A DNA stretch of 34,936 bases, taken from NCBI GenBank assembly GCA_003543035.1, contig DPJL01000298.1, positions 1 to 34,936 on the forward strand, given 5' to 3'. This document shows, in pieces, positions 1 to 8,124 of the stretch. How positions within the stretch are numbered: position 1 is the stretch's first letter; each line of letters begins with the position of its first letter. A program made the position numbers and the translations under genes. The notes below the pieces were generated by a model. The model did not search any database, was not told the origin of the DNA, and saw only the letters and a program-made list of their open reading frames with translations. Source of the stretch: Micromonosporaceae bacterium (GTDB lineage: Bacteria; Actinomycetota; Actinomycetes; Mycobacteriales; Micromonosporaceae).

Positions 1-1149
1 ATCATGGCCGCGCCGCTGCTGATCGGCGCCGACCTTCGTTCGGTGAGCGCCGACACCTTCACCATCCTGAAGAACACCGATGTCATTGCGGTGGACCAGG
101 ATCCGCTGGGCCGTCAGGGCATCGTCATCGCTAATGACGGCGCCGGCCATGTCATCTACAGCAAGGTGCTGGCCAACGGTGACCGCGCGGTGGCGCTCTC
201 CAACGAGACCACCTCGACCGCGACGATGAGTACCAATGTCAATGCGATCGGATTGGGCGGCTCGGCGTCCTACAACCTGAAGGACCTGTGGTCCAAGGCG
301 ACGTCGACCACATCGGGCACCATCGGCGCGTCGGTTCCGGGTCACGGCACGGTCATGTACCGCGTCTCCCGTCCCGGCTCGACCGTGCGGGTGCAGGCGG
401 AGAATTCCACCTTCAGCGCCGGAACCACCATTGACACCAACTGGTCCGGCTTCTCCGGGACCGGGTTCACCAACACCACCAACGCTGTTGGCAGCTTCGT
501 ACAGTTCACCGTGAACGCGGCTCAGGCGGGCCAGGCGACGCTGACGATCGACTACGCCAACGGCGCCACCGCGGATCGCCCGTCCACACTTTCCGTGAAC
601 GGCGGCTCCAACGGCACGATCGCCTTCCCGCCAACGGGTGCGTGGTCGTTGTGGAAGCAACACACGGTCAACGTGAACCTCAACGCGGGTGCCAACACGA
701 TCCGGCTTACTTCCACGAGCACGGGTGGCGTCGCCAACCTGGATTACCTTGACGTCAACAGTTCTGGCGGAGGACCAGCACCGTCCGAGTACCAGGCGGA
801 AAGCGCCACGATCTCGCAAGGCGTGGTCGAGTCCAACCATGCCGGCTTCACCGGCACCGGCTTCGTCAACGGCGACAACGTCATCGGCTCCTACGTCCAG
901 TTCACCGTGACCGGGCCGGCGACCACGTTGACGATCCGGTTTGCCAACGGCACCACGACAAACCGGCCGATGACGCTGTCGATCGACGGTGGGGCAGGGT
1001 CGACGGTGAACTTCAACGGCACAGGTGCCTGGACCACCTGGACCGAGGTCACCGTGCCTGTGTCCCTGAGCGCGGGCTCGCACACCATCCGGTTGACCGC
1101 CACCACGGTCAACGGCGGCCCCAACCTCGACCGCATCACGCTCAGCTAA
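1..1149 (+). CDS. GH27 alpha-galactosidase, C-terminal part, with two CBM35 modules (5' truncated)
   Basis: The reading frame is open from base 1, so this is the 3' part of a larger gene. Residues 1-122 match the end of a GH27 (melibiase) barrel and its beta-sandwich: the segment with ADLRSVS, LKNTDVIAVDQDPLG and the late SVPGHGTVMYRV is typical of the family. These enzymes remove terminal alpha-galactose from galacto-oligosaccharides and galactomannan. Two CBM35-like modules follow, about residues 124-252 and 260-381, each with the pattern AE, GFxGTGFxN, YANGTT, TGAW and NLD near the end. CsxA-type CBM35 modules of this pattern bind uronic acids. The active-site aspartates and the signal peptide lie upstream of the window. 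The next gene starts 97 nt downstream, after a perfect 18-bp inverted repeat. Family assignment is firm; substrate is inferred. Confidence 0.88.
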   Translation: MMAAPLLIGADLRSVSADTFTILKNTDVIAVDQDPLGRQGIVIANDGAGHVIYSKVLANGDRAVALSNETTSTATMSTNVNAIGLGGSASYNLKDLWSKATSTTSGTIGASVPGHGTVMYRVSRPGSTVRVQAENSTFSAGTTIDTNWSGFSGTGFTNTTNAVGSFVQFTVNAAQAGQATLTIDYANGATADRPSTLSVNGGSNGTIAFPPTGAWSLWKQHTVNVNLNAGANTIRLTSTSTGGVANLDYLDVNSSGGGPAPSEYQAESATISQGVVESNHAGFTGTGFVNGDNVIGSYVQFTVTGPATTLTIRFANGTTTNRPMTLSIDGGAGSTVNFNGTGAWTTWTEVTVPVSLSAGSHTIRLTATTVNGGPNLDRITLS

Positions 1150-1165
1150 CCGCCCACTTTTCGTA

Positions 1166-1225
1166 GCAAGTCCACAGGAGTTGTCGTTATGGGAGCCCTG
1201 TAAACAGCAACTCCTGTGGACTTGC
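1166..1225 (+). repeat. Perfect 18-bp inverted repeat (hairpin) between GH27 and GH28
   Basis: GCAAGTCCACAGGAGTTG at 1166-1183 is matched exactly by its reverse complement at 1208-1225, with a 24-nt loop. It starts 16 nt after the GH27 stop and ends 5 nt before the GH28 ribosome binding site. There is no T-tract. It could be a factor-independent terminator of the U-less actinomycete type, an mRNA processing or stability element, or a regulator site. Confidence 0.75.
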
Positions 1226-1246
1226 GCCGAGGAAGGAGAGATCGTC

Positions 1247-3010
1247 GTGAAAAGACGCACAGTCATCGCGGCGAGCGGGGCTGCGGTCCTTGCCGCCCCA
1301 CTCGCCGCGGTCCCGGCCGATGCAGCCCCGGCCGTCGCCGCGTCACCGTGGGATGAGGTGCCCTCGATCCTCGCCAGGATCGTGCCACCCACGTTCGCCA
1401 GCCGCACCTTTGACATCCGAACCTATGGCGCGGTGGGCAACAACTCGACCGACTGCACAGCGGCCTTCCGAAGCGCGATCCAGGCCTGCAACGCGGTCGG
1501 CGGCGGCCGGGTGCTCGTCACCGGCGGCACCTATCGAACCGGCAAAGTCGAGCTGCTGTCCAATGTGGAGCTTCATGTCACCTCGGGAGCCATCATTCGC
1601 TTCCGCACCGACAGCGCCTCCTACCTGCCGGTGGTTTTCACCAGGTGGCAGGGAATCGAGTGCTACAACCATTCGCCTTTCATCTACGCCAACGGAAAGA
1701 CCAACATCGGGATCACCGGCGCCGGGCAGATCGATGGCAATGCGCCGGCCGGGTCCTGGTCGAGTTGGGGTGGCGGGGGAGAGTTCTGGACGAGATTGCA
1801 GCAGCAGGGGCGCGACAACGTCCCCGTTTCGCAGCGGCAGTATGGATCCGGTACCAAGCTGCGTCCCAACATGATCGGCCTCTACAACTGCACCAACCTG
1901 CTGATCGAAGGCGTGAACCTGCGCAACCCCGCGATGTGGACGCTGCACCCGGTGTACTGCACCAACATCACGGTCCGCAACGTCACCTTCTATTCCACCA
2001 ACAGCCAGGGCGACGGTCTCGACCTGGATTCGTGCACGGATGCCTATGTCAGTGGCTGCCGGATGGACACCAACGACGACTGTGTCGTCATCAAGTCCGG
2101 CCGAGACACCGATGGGCGTCGGGTCGGCCGCCCGACGCAGAACGTGGTGGTGGAGAACTGCAAGTTCAGCGGGCGCTGGGGCGGAATAACCGTGGGCAGC
2201 GAGATGTCCGGCGGCGCACGAAAGATCTTCGCGCAGGACTGCGAGAACAACGCCGCCGACTTCCCCGGTCGGTACCCGATCAAGTACCCGCTCTATGTGA
2301 AGACCAACAAGCAGCGCGGCGGCGTGATCGACGGCGTCCACCTGCGCCGCATCCGGGCTCGCAACATCGAGCGTGACGGCCTGCACATCACCACGGTCTA
2401 CAACGGAACGACCAGTGGATCGTTCATCCCGACAGTGCAGAATTTTACGATCGACGCGATGACCACGACCAACGGCAGGTCGGCGGTCTCCTTTGAGGGG
2501 CAGTCGGACGTGCGCATCCGGGGCGTCGAGGTCAGCAACAGCACATTCAGCGGCATGAGTTCAGCAAATGTGATCGAGTTTGCCGATGTGCACTGGGTGA
2601 ACACAACCATTAACGGGGTGCCGATCGGTGATCCGCCTCCGGCGGGGACCCGGTACGAAGCGGAAGATGCCAATATTTCTCAGGGCGTGGTCGAATCCAA
2701 CCATGCGGGTTTCAGCGGCACCGGTTTTGTCAACGGTGACAATGTGGTCGGTTCCTACGTGGAGTGGAGCGTGAACGCGGCTTCCGCGGGCACGGCGACG
2801 CTGCGCATCCGTTATGCCAATGGCACCACCACCAACCGCCCGATGTCGGTGAACGGCACCGTGGTCGACTTCCCTGGCACAGGGGCTTGGACCACGTGGC
2901 AGACAAGGACGCTGACGATGAACCTTCAAGCGGGAACCAACCTCATCCGCGCCACGTCCACCACCGTGAACGGCGGCCCAAATCTCGACTACTTAGAGGT
3001 TTCCTTCTAG
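1247..3010 (+). CDS. Secreted GH28 polygalacturonase-like enzyme with C-terminal CBM35
   Basis: The GTG at 1247 is chosen because GGAAGGAGAG (1231-1240) precedes it and the product then begins with a signal peptide with a KRRTVI twin-arginine-like start and an ADA cleavage site near residue 26. The product is 587 aa. Residues about 40-465 form a GH28 right-handed beta-helix, the fold that hydrolyses galacturonan or related pectic chains. Visible are the catalytic aspartates in GDGLDLD (D256) and NDDC (D277/D278), GSEMSGG, and a basic YVKTN (K352) near the RIK position. The usual catalytic GHG element reads R310-W311-G312, so the expected histidine is absent. A CBM35 module occupies about 468-587. 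A TTA leucine codon lies at 2993. It is probably separately transcribed from pqqA, 96 nt downstream. Exact substrate is uncertain. Confidence 0.88.
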   Translation: MKRRTVIAASGAAVLAAPLAAVPADAAPAVAASPWDEVPSILARIVPPTFASRTFDIRTYGAVGNNSTDCTAAFRSAIQACNAVGGGRVLVTGGTYRTGKVELLSNVELHVTSGAIIRFRTDSASYLPVVFTRWQGIECYNHSPFIYANGKTNIGITGAGQIDGNAPAGSWSSWGGGGEFWTRLQQQGRDNVPVSQRQYGSGTKLRPNMIGLYNCTNLLIEGVNLRNPAMWTLHPVYCTNITVRNVTFYSTNSQGDGLDLDSCTDAYVSGCRMDTNDDCVVIKSGRDTDGRRVGRPTQNVVVENCKFSGRWGGITVGSEMSGGARKIFAQDCENNAADFPGRYPIKYPLYVKTNKQRGGVIDGVHLRRIRARNIERDGLHITTVYNGTTSGSFIPTVQNFTIDAMTTTNGRSAVSFEGQSDVRIRGVEVSNSTFSGMSSANVIEFADVHWVNTTINGVPIGDPPPAGTRYEAEDANISQGVVESNHAGFSGTGFVNGDNVVGSYVEWSVNAASAGTATLRIRYANGTTTNRPMSVNGTVVDFPGTGAWTTWQTRTLTMNLQAGTNLIRATSTTVNGGPNLDYLEVSF

Positions 3011-3056
3011 TCAGGAACTTCCATATTCACAGGTGTTCCATTAATGTTCGGTTAAG

Positions 3057-3081
3057 ACAGTTAGTCAGTCTGCCTAACTGT
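3057..3081 (+). promoter_or_regulatory. 8-bp inverted repeat upstream of pqqA, candidate operator
   Basis: ACAGTTAG at 3057-3064 and CTAACTGT at 3074-3081 form a perfect inverted repeat with a 9-nt spacer, centred about 38 nt before the pqqA start. It sits in the only sizeable gap before the PQQ operon, so it is a candidate operator or leader element. No regulator in the window can be assigned to it. Confidence 0.4.
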
Positions 3082-3106
3082 TGAAGCCTCCGATGAAAGG
3101 AGTCCC

Positions 3107-3220
3107 ATGAAGAAGAAGATGTGGCAGAAGCCGCAGGTCTCCACAGTGGAGTGCCGGCCTGAGGTAACGGCCTACTCCGGCGACCTTGGCCGCCCGCTGC
3201 CGATCGCGCCGAGCAAGTAG
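3107..3220 (+). CDS. pqqA: PqqA, precursor peptide of pyrroloquinoline quinone
   Basis: A 37-aa ORF with a good ribosome binding site (AAAGGAG, 3096-3102) and ATG at 3107. It carries the PqqA signature: a W-x-K-P element near the N-terminus (W6, K8, P9) and the E-x-x-x-Y core (E19 and Y23 in PEVTAY). In the PQQ pathway PqqE joins the glutamate and tyrosine side chains of this peptide while PqqD holds it; the crosslinked pair is then excised and matured by PqqB and PqqC. The stop is 6 nt before pqqC, and the neighbours are pqqC, pqqDE and pqqB, which makes the call secure despite its size. The peptide is longer than the roughly 23-aa proteobacterial form, with a 14-residue tail after Y23 and an extra cysteine at position 16. 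Confidence 0.93.
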   Translation: MKKKMWQKPQVSTVECRPEVTAYSGDLGRPLPIAPSK

Positions 3221-3226
3221 GTTCCA

Positions 3227-3886
3227 ATGTCTGCGCTGACCCGCGATGAACTGAAGGACGCCCTCTACGCACAAGGTGCGCACTACTGGGACAAGCATCC
3301 CTTCCACCTGCGACTCGCCGAGGGTGATTGCACCCCCGATGAGGTGCGGGCCTGGGTGGGCAACCGCTGGTATTACCAGAGCAACCTGTCGCAGAAGAAC
3401 GCCGCCATCATCGCCAACTGCCCTCTTCCCGAGGTGCGGATGAAATGGGTGCAGCGCATAGTCTTTCAGGACGAGGGCGGGCTTAGCGATTGGCTCGTCC
3501 TCGCCAAAGCCGTCGGATTGGGCGAGATCCCAGCTCCGCTGCCCGGCGTCAGATTCGCCATCGACGGCTATGTCAACTTCTGCAAGTCCAACAGCTGGAT
3601 CATCGGGGCCGCGGCGGCATTGACTGAGCTGTTCGCTCCCGATGCCATGCGCGACCGGGTGCTCGCTTGGCGCAAGCACTATCCCTGGATTGACGCGAGC
3701 GGCTACGCCTACTTCGAATCCCGGATCCCGGTGGTCCAGCACGACTCTGAGTTCACGCTAAACCTGGTCCTCGACCATTGCGTTACCCGGCTCGAGCAGG
3801 AGGCGGCGATATCCGCACTGCGCTTCAAGTGCGACGTGCTCTGGGCCATGCTCGACGCGATCGAACACTCTGGGTGCCGTCGATGA
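3227..3886 (+). CDS. pqqC: PqqC, pyrroloquinoline-quinone synthase
   Basis: A 219-aa all-helical TenA/haem-oxygenase-fold protein. PqqC catalyses the last step of PQQ formation, ring closure and an eight-electron oxidation of the precursor AHQQ using oxygen, without metal. Diagnostic segments are GAHYWDKHPFHLRL, WVGNRWYYQ, QKNAAIIANCP, QRIVFQDE, GLSDWLVLAKAVGL and, near the C-terminus, AYFESRIPVVQHDSEF. It is somewhat shorter than the roughly 250-aa Klebsiella enzyme, but the core is complete. ATG 3227 lies 6 nt after pqqA, and the TGA stop overlaps the start of the next gene in an ATGA, so translation is probably coupled. It acts in the cytosol. Confidence 0.95.
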   Translation: MSALTRDELKDALYAQGAHYWDKHPFHLRLAEGDCTPDEVRAWVGNRWYYQSNLSQKNAAIIANCPLPEVRMKWVQRIVFQDEGGLSDWLVLAKAVGLGEIPAPLPGVRFAIDGYVNFCKSNSWIIGAAAALTELFAPDAMRDRVLAWRKHYPWIDASGYAYFESRIPVVQHDSEFTLNLVLDHCVTRLEQEAAISALRFKCDVLWAMLDAIEHSGCRR

Positions 3887-5304
3887 ACTGGGGGCTGCGG
3901 CGCGGAGTGCGGTTCGTCTTCGACGAGGCGCGCCAGCAGCATGCGTTGCTGCAGCCCGAAGGTGTGCAGTTGCTCAACGAGACCGCTGCGGCCGTTGTCG
4001 CCGCGGCCGGCGACCTGGCGTTGCTGCAGGAGCAGTTCGACGACGTTGATGCAGCGGAGGTCGCGGAGATCTGTGCGGAGTTCCTTGCGCCAGTTCGGGG
4101 AAATGGGGCGATCCTTTCGTCGCGAGGGGACCTCGTCGCCACGCCAGTGGCGAGCGGCAGGATTGGCCCCGAAATGGCGACGATCACGGGCGGTGGGGGG
4201 ATCACCGCGCAGATCGCCCCGGCCACGCTGGGCGAGCGGCCAGACCCGACCCCGTTTGGTTTGCTGGCCGAGCTCACCTATCGGTGCCCGTTGCGCTGCC
4301 CCTACTGCTCCAACCCGACCGATCTCAGCGGGTCCGAATTGGACACCGGCTCGTGGTGCCGAGTGCTCGACGAGGCACGGGAATTGGGCGTCCTCCAATT
4401 GCACCTCTCCGGTGGCGAGCCCCTGGCCCGACGGGATCTGGTCGACATCGTCGCGCACGCGAGCAAGCTGGCTCTCTACACCAACCTGGTTACCAGCGGG
4501 CTCGGCTTGACCGAGGCGAAACTTGCCGCGCTGAAAGCGGCCGGGCTTGACCATGTGCAGCTGTCCATTCAGGACGCCACGAAGGAAAGCGCGGACGCGA
4601 TCGCCGGCATCAAGTCCCACGATCGCAAGAAGCAGGTGGCCACGCTCGTGAAGGAGAGCGGGTTGCCGCTGTCGATAAACGTTGTGCTGCACCGGCACAA
4701 TGTCGAGCGGGTGGCGGAGATCGCTGCGTACGCGGTGGAGTTGGGGGCCGAGCGGCTGGAGCTTGCCCACACCCAGTACTACGGCTGGGGTTTGCTGAAC
4801 CGGGCATCGCTGTTGCCGAGTCGCGAGCAGGTGGCCTCGGCCGACGCGGCGGCCGAGAGAGTCGTTGCGGGCAATGATGGCGTCGAGATCGTCTACGTCC
4901 GTCCGGACTACTACGACGGTGTGCCCAAGCCATGCATGAACGGCTGGGGGAGCCGGCAGTTGGTGGTCGCCCCGACCGGTGACGTGATGCCCTGCCCGGC
5001 CGCGTCGGTCATCCCCGACCTCGAGCCGGCCAGTGTTCTCGACTCGTCTTTGCGCGATATCTGGTACCAGTCAACGACTTTCAACAGGTTCCGGGGCACC
5101 GACTGGATGCGCGATCCCTGTCGCAGTTGCCCCCGCAAGGAAATCGACTTCGGTGGGTGCCGGTGTCAGGCGTTCCAGCTGACCGGTGACGCGGCTGCCA
5201 CCGACCCGGCGTGTGCCCTGTCGCCGCAGCATAATCTGGTGACCTCATTGGTCGGAGCGGCGGTCCCGGTGCCCTTCACACCCAGGCGGGTGTCGGTGAC
5301 ATGA
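3883..5304 (+). CDS. pqqE: PqqD-PqqE fusion: peptide chaperone plus radical SAM/SPASM crosslinking enzyme
   Basis: A 473-aa protein that begins at the ATG overlapping the pqqC stop. Residues 1 to about 85 are PqqD-like (RGVRFVFDEARQQHALLQPEG and following helices), the small domain that binds PqqA. Residues about 125-473 are PqqE: the radical SAM cluster motif C135-x3-C139-x2-C142 (CPLRCPYC), HLSGGEPLARRDL, and a C-terminal SPASM region with CMNGWG, MPCPAASV, a CRSC pair and GGCRC for auxiliary iron-sulfur clusters. The enzyme forms the carbon-carbon bond between Glu and Tyr of PqqA. D-E fusions are known in some bacteria, so this is a variant rather than a new activity. Its end overlaps pqqB by 4 nt (ATGA). 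Confidence 0.94.
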   Translation: MNWGLRRGVRFVFDEARQQHALLQPEGVQLLNETAAAVVAAAGDLALLQEQFDDVDAAEVAEICAEFLAPVRGNGAILSSRGDLVATPVASGRIGPEMATITGGGGITAQIAPATLGERPDPTPFGLLAELTYRCPLRCPYCSNPTDLSGSELDTGSWCRVLDEARELGVLQLHLSGGEPLARRDLVDIVAHASKLALYTNLVTSGLGLTEAKLAALKAAGLDHVQLSIQDATKESADAIAGIKSHDRKKQVATLVKESGLPLSINVVLHRHNVERVAEIAAYAVELGAERLELAHTQYYGWGLLNRASLLPSREQVASADAAAERVVAGNDGVEIVYVRPDYYDGVPKPCMNGWGSRQLVVAPTGDVMPCPAASVIPDLEPASVLDSSLRDIWYQSTTFNRFRGTDWMRDPCRSCPRKEIDFGGCRCQAFQLTGDAAATDPACALSPQHNLVTSLVGAAVPVPFTPRRVSVT

Positions 5305-6128
5305 AGCTCCGGTTACTCGGGACCGCCGCCGGAGGCGGCTCGCCCCAATGGAACTGTGCGTGCCAACAGTGCTTGCGTGCCCGGCAAACCGGTGCTTTCC
5401 GGTCGCAGGAAAGCGCTCTCCTCTCGGGCAACGGCTCAGACTGGTACCTGATAAACGCTTCGCCAGACCTTAGAAGCCAACTCCTCGCGGCCAAGGAGTT
5501 GACCCCCGGCCCCGGACTGCGGGAGACGCCATTGCGAGGCGTCCTGCTCACCGACGCGGAGCTGGACCACACCCTCGGTCTGTTCTCCCTTCGCGAGGCC
5601 GGCGAGCTTCACGTCTACGCCACCGCCGCAGTGCTTGAGGCTTTGGAGTCGGCGCTCCCGGTGCGGCCCATCGTGGATCCATACGGCACTCCGGAGCAGG
5701 GCTGGCGATGGCGAAATGTGTATCCGGGCAAGGATTTCGACCTCCCGGGCGGCCTGTTCGTCACAGCGTTCTCGTTGGGGGAGAAGAAGCCGCGCTATGC
5801 CCAGCACCTCGGTGGGAGCGACTGGGTGGTGGGCTACCGGATCGAAGACGAGAGTGGCCGGGTCATCGTCTACGCCCCATGTTTCGCCGAGTGGACTGAC
5901 GCATTGGACAACGCCCTGGCCGACGCCGAAGTGGCGGTCATCGACGGCACCTTCGCCACCGCGAAGGAGATGCCGAACGTCAAAGGCCATCTGTCCATTG
6001 CGGACTCGCAGGAGCACCTGGCCCGTCACCCGGGCACCAGGTTCCGCTACACGCACCTCAATAACACCAACCCCTTCCTGTCGGATCCTCAGGGTCTGCC
6101 TCTCGCAGGCGAAATGGAGCTTCTGTGA
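5301..6128 (+). CDS. pqqB: PqqB, metallo-beta-lactamase-fold enzyme of PQQ synthesis
   Basis: A 275-aa protein with PqqB hallmarks: the N-terminal LLGTAAGGGSPQWNC, the CxxC in ACQQC, LTDAELDHTLGL at the metal-site position, IDGTF, GHLSIADS and the C-terminal HLNNTNPF. PqqB is a metallo-beta-lactamase-fold hydroxylase that oxidises the crosslinked Glu-Tyr intermediate before PqqC acts. It is slightly shorter than the usual length of about 300 aa. The start overlaps the pqqDE stop, and its own stop overlaps the GTG start of the secreted chitinase gene (GTGA at 6125-6128). Codon 5 is TTA (5313). No pqqF/pqqG-type protease gene is present in the window. Confidence 0.93.
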   Translation: MKLRLLGTAAGGGSPQWNCACQQCLRARQTGAFRSQESALLSGNGSDWYLINASPDLRSQLLAAKELTPGPGLRETPLRGVLLTDAELDHTLGLFSLREAGELHVYATAAVLEALESALPVRPIVDPYGTPEQGWRWRNVYPGKDFDLPGGLFVTAFSLGEKKPRYAQHLGGSDWVVGYRIEDESGRVIVYAPCFAEWTDALDNALADAEVAVIDGTFATAKEMPNVKGHLSIADSQEHLARHPGTRFRYTHLNNTNPFLSDPQGLPLAGEMELL

Positions 6129-8116
6129 GAAAGAAAGTGTTCATAGCGGCCGTGTTGGTCGCCGCCTTGCTGCCGGTCCCGGCGCACGCGGCTCCCACGC
6201 GGTACGAGGCGGAGACCGCCCCGGCCGTCTGCAACGGCACCATTGACAGCAACCACCTCGGCTTCTCCGGGACCGGTTTCTGTAACGCCAACAACGCCGT
6301 TGGCGGCTACGCGGAGTGGACAGTCAACGCCGCGTCGGCGGGGACGGCGACGATCGGGATCCGTTACGCCAACGGCACGACCGCCAACCGCCCGGCTGAC
6401 ATCAGTGTCAACGGCACTGTGGTGCAGGTCGCGTCGGCGTTCAATCCGACCGGTGCCTGGGCCACCTGGGCCACTAAAACCCTTACCGCGTCGGTGAATG
6501 CGGGCTCGAATACGATCCGGGTGGCGGCGACGACTGCGACCGGCCCGGCGAACCTCGACTTCCTCGAGGTCGAGATGGCTGCGGCCGACCCGGACTTCCA
6601 GGCCGAGAACGCGGTGATCAGCCAGGGTGTCGTGGAGTCCAACCACGTTGGCTTCACCGGCACGGGTTTCGTCAACTACAACAACGTTTCCGGGTCCTAT
6701 GTGGAATTCGCGGTCAACTCACCCGGCGGCACCTTCGCGCTTGAGTTCCGTTATGCCAACGGCACCACCATCAACCGGCCCGTGACGGTCAACGGGATCG
6801 CGCTGGACTTCCCCGGCACGGGAGCCTGGACGACCTGGCAGACCCGCACTATGACGATCAGTCTGCAATCGGGGACGAATCTGATCCGGGCGACGGCCAC
6901 GACGGCCAACGGCGGGCCGAACCTGGACCGGCTAAGGGTTTTCGCCGTGGAAGGCGAGCCGCCAACGGTCCCGCAGAACCCGCGGGTCACCGGCACCACG
7001 TCGAGCAGCATCAGTTTGGCTTGGGATCCGTCGAGCGACAACGTCGGCGTGACCGGATACAAGGTGTATGAAGGCAACACGGTCGTGGCCAGCCCAACCG
7101 GGACCACCGCCACCATCACCGGTCTCGCGCCCTCAACGAGTCACACCTACACCATCAGCGCGAGAGACGCGATGGGCAACGAGTCGGCCAAGAGCGTCCC
7201 GGTCACCGGCACCACCCAGGCCGGTGGAGTTCCGGGCATGGCGGCGGCACCCTACGAATACTTCGGCTGGGCCTCGCCGCAGGATCCGGTGACCGTCATG
7301 AACGTCACCGGGATCAAATGGTTCACGTTGGCGTTCATCCTTTCCGACGGCGGTTGCAACCCGGCCTGGGATGGCAGTCGCCCGTTGACGGGTGGCAACG
7401 ATCAGAACCAGATCAACAGGATCCGCGCCAACGGCGGTGACGTGATGGTGTCCATCGGCGGCTGGTCGGGCAACAAACTCGGCGAGCGGTGTTCCAGCGC
7501 CAGCGCGCTTGCCGGGGCCTACCAGAAGGTCATCAACGCGTACAACCTCAAGGTGATCGACATCGACATCGAGAACACCGAGTGGAACAACGCCACGGTG
7601 CGTCAGCGCGTGATCGACGCGCTGAAAATCGTCAAGCAGAACAACCCCGGGGTCAAAACCATCATCACCTTTGGCACCACGGTGAACGGGCCCGACGCGA
7701 CCGGTCGTGACATGATCAACCGCGGCGCGGCTTCGGGGCTGGCCAACGATGTCTGGGCGGTCATGCCCTTCGACTTCGGCGGCTACACCGGTGACATGGG
7801 CGACGCGTCGATCAGCGCGGTCGAAGGCCTCAAGGCGGCGGTGCAGAGTGCCTACGGCTACTCCGACGCGGTTACGTATGCCCACATTGGACTGTCGTCG
7901 ATGAACGGCAAGACCGATGTCCCGGGGGAGACCGTGACCGTCTCCGATTTCCAGCAAATCCTTACCTATGCGCGCCAGAAACACCTCGCCCGGTTCGCGT
8001 TCTGGTCCATCAACCGGGACCGGCCGTGTGGTGGGGGAACCGATCCCGATGCGTGCAGCGGGATTCCGCAACAACCGTACGACTTCACGAAGATCATCGC
8101 CCAGTATCAGGGATGA
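6125..8116 (+). CDS. Secreted GH18 chitinase-like enzyme: CBM35-CBM35-FN3-GH18
   Basis: A 663-aa protein; GTG 6125 overlaps the pqqB stop, so it is translationally coupled to PQQ synthesis. Residues 1-22 are a signal peptide (MRKKVFIAAVL to AHA). Two CBM35-like modules follow (about 24-152, which carries a cysteine pair in CNGT and GFCN, and 157-274), then a fibronectin type III domain (278-365) and a GH18 domain (371-663). The GH18 motif is V-I-D-I-D-I-E with the catalytic acid E483; the first Asp of DxxDxDxE is replaced by Lys. VMPFDFGGY and SIGGWSG fit the Pyrococcus ChiA-like/ChiD branch of GH18. Predicted role: hydrolysis of chitin or chito-oligosaccharides outside the cell. Activity is likely but not proven. 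Confidence 0.9.
   Translation: MRKKVFIAAVLVAALLPVPAHAAPTRYEAETAPAVCNGTIDSNHLGFSGTGFCNANNAVGGYAEWTVNAASAGTATIGIRYANGTTANRPADISVNGTVVQVASAFNPTGAWATWATKTLTASVNAGSNTIRVAATTATGPANLDFLEVEMAAADPDFQAENAVISQGVVESNHVGFTGTGFVNYNNVSGSYVEFAVNSPGGTFALEFRYANGTTINRPVTVNGIALDFPGTGAWTTWQTRTMTISLQSGTNLIRATATTANGGPNLDRLRVFAVEGEPPTVPQNPRVTGTTSSSISLAWDPSSDNVGVTGYKVYEGNTVVASPTGTTATITGLAPSTSHTYTISARDAMGNESAKSVPVTGTTQAGGVPGMAAAPYEYFGWASPQDPVTVMNVTGIKWFTLAFILSDGGCNPAWDGSRPLTGGNDQNQINRIRANGGDVMVSIGGWSGNKLGERCSSASALAGAYQKVINAYNLKVIDIDIENTEWNNATVRQRVIDALKIVKQNNPGVKTIITFGTTVNGPDATGRDMINRGAASGLANDVWAVMPFDFGGYTGDMGDASISAVEGLKAAVQSAYGYSDAVTYAHIGLSSMNGKTDVPGETVTVSDFQQILTYARQKHLARFAFWSINRDRPCGGGTDPDACSGIPQQPYDFTKIIAQYQG
6200..6560 (+). 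repeat. CBM35 DNA copy nearly identical to 10710-11070
   Basis: The first CBM35 segment of the GH18 gene aligns without gaps at an offset of 4510 nt to the first CBM35 segment of the GH5 gene. One identical stretch is 35 nt long (6476-6510 and 10986-11020), and another covers most of 6231-6258. The corresponding segment of the intervening dehydrogenase gene is clearly more diverged. This suggests recent duplication or gene conversion between the two. Confidence 0.7.
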
Positions 8117-8124
8117 GGAGGATC

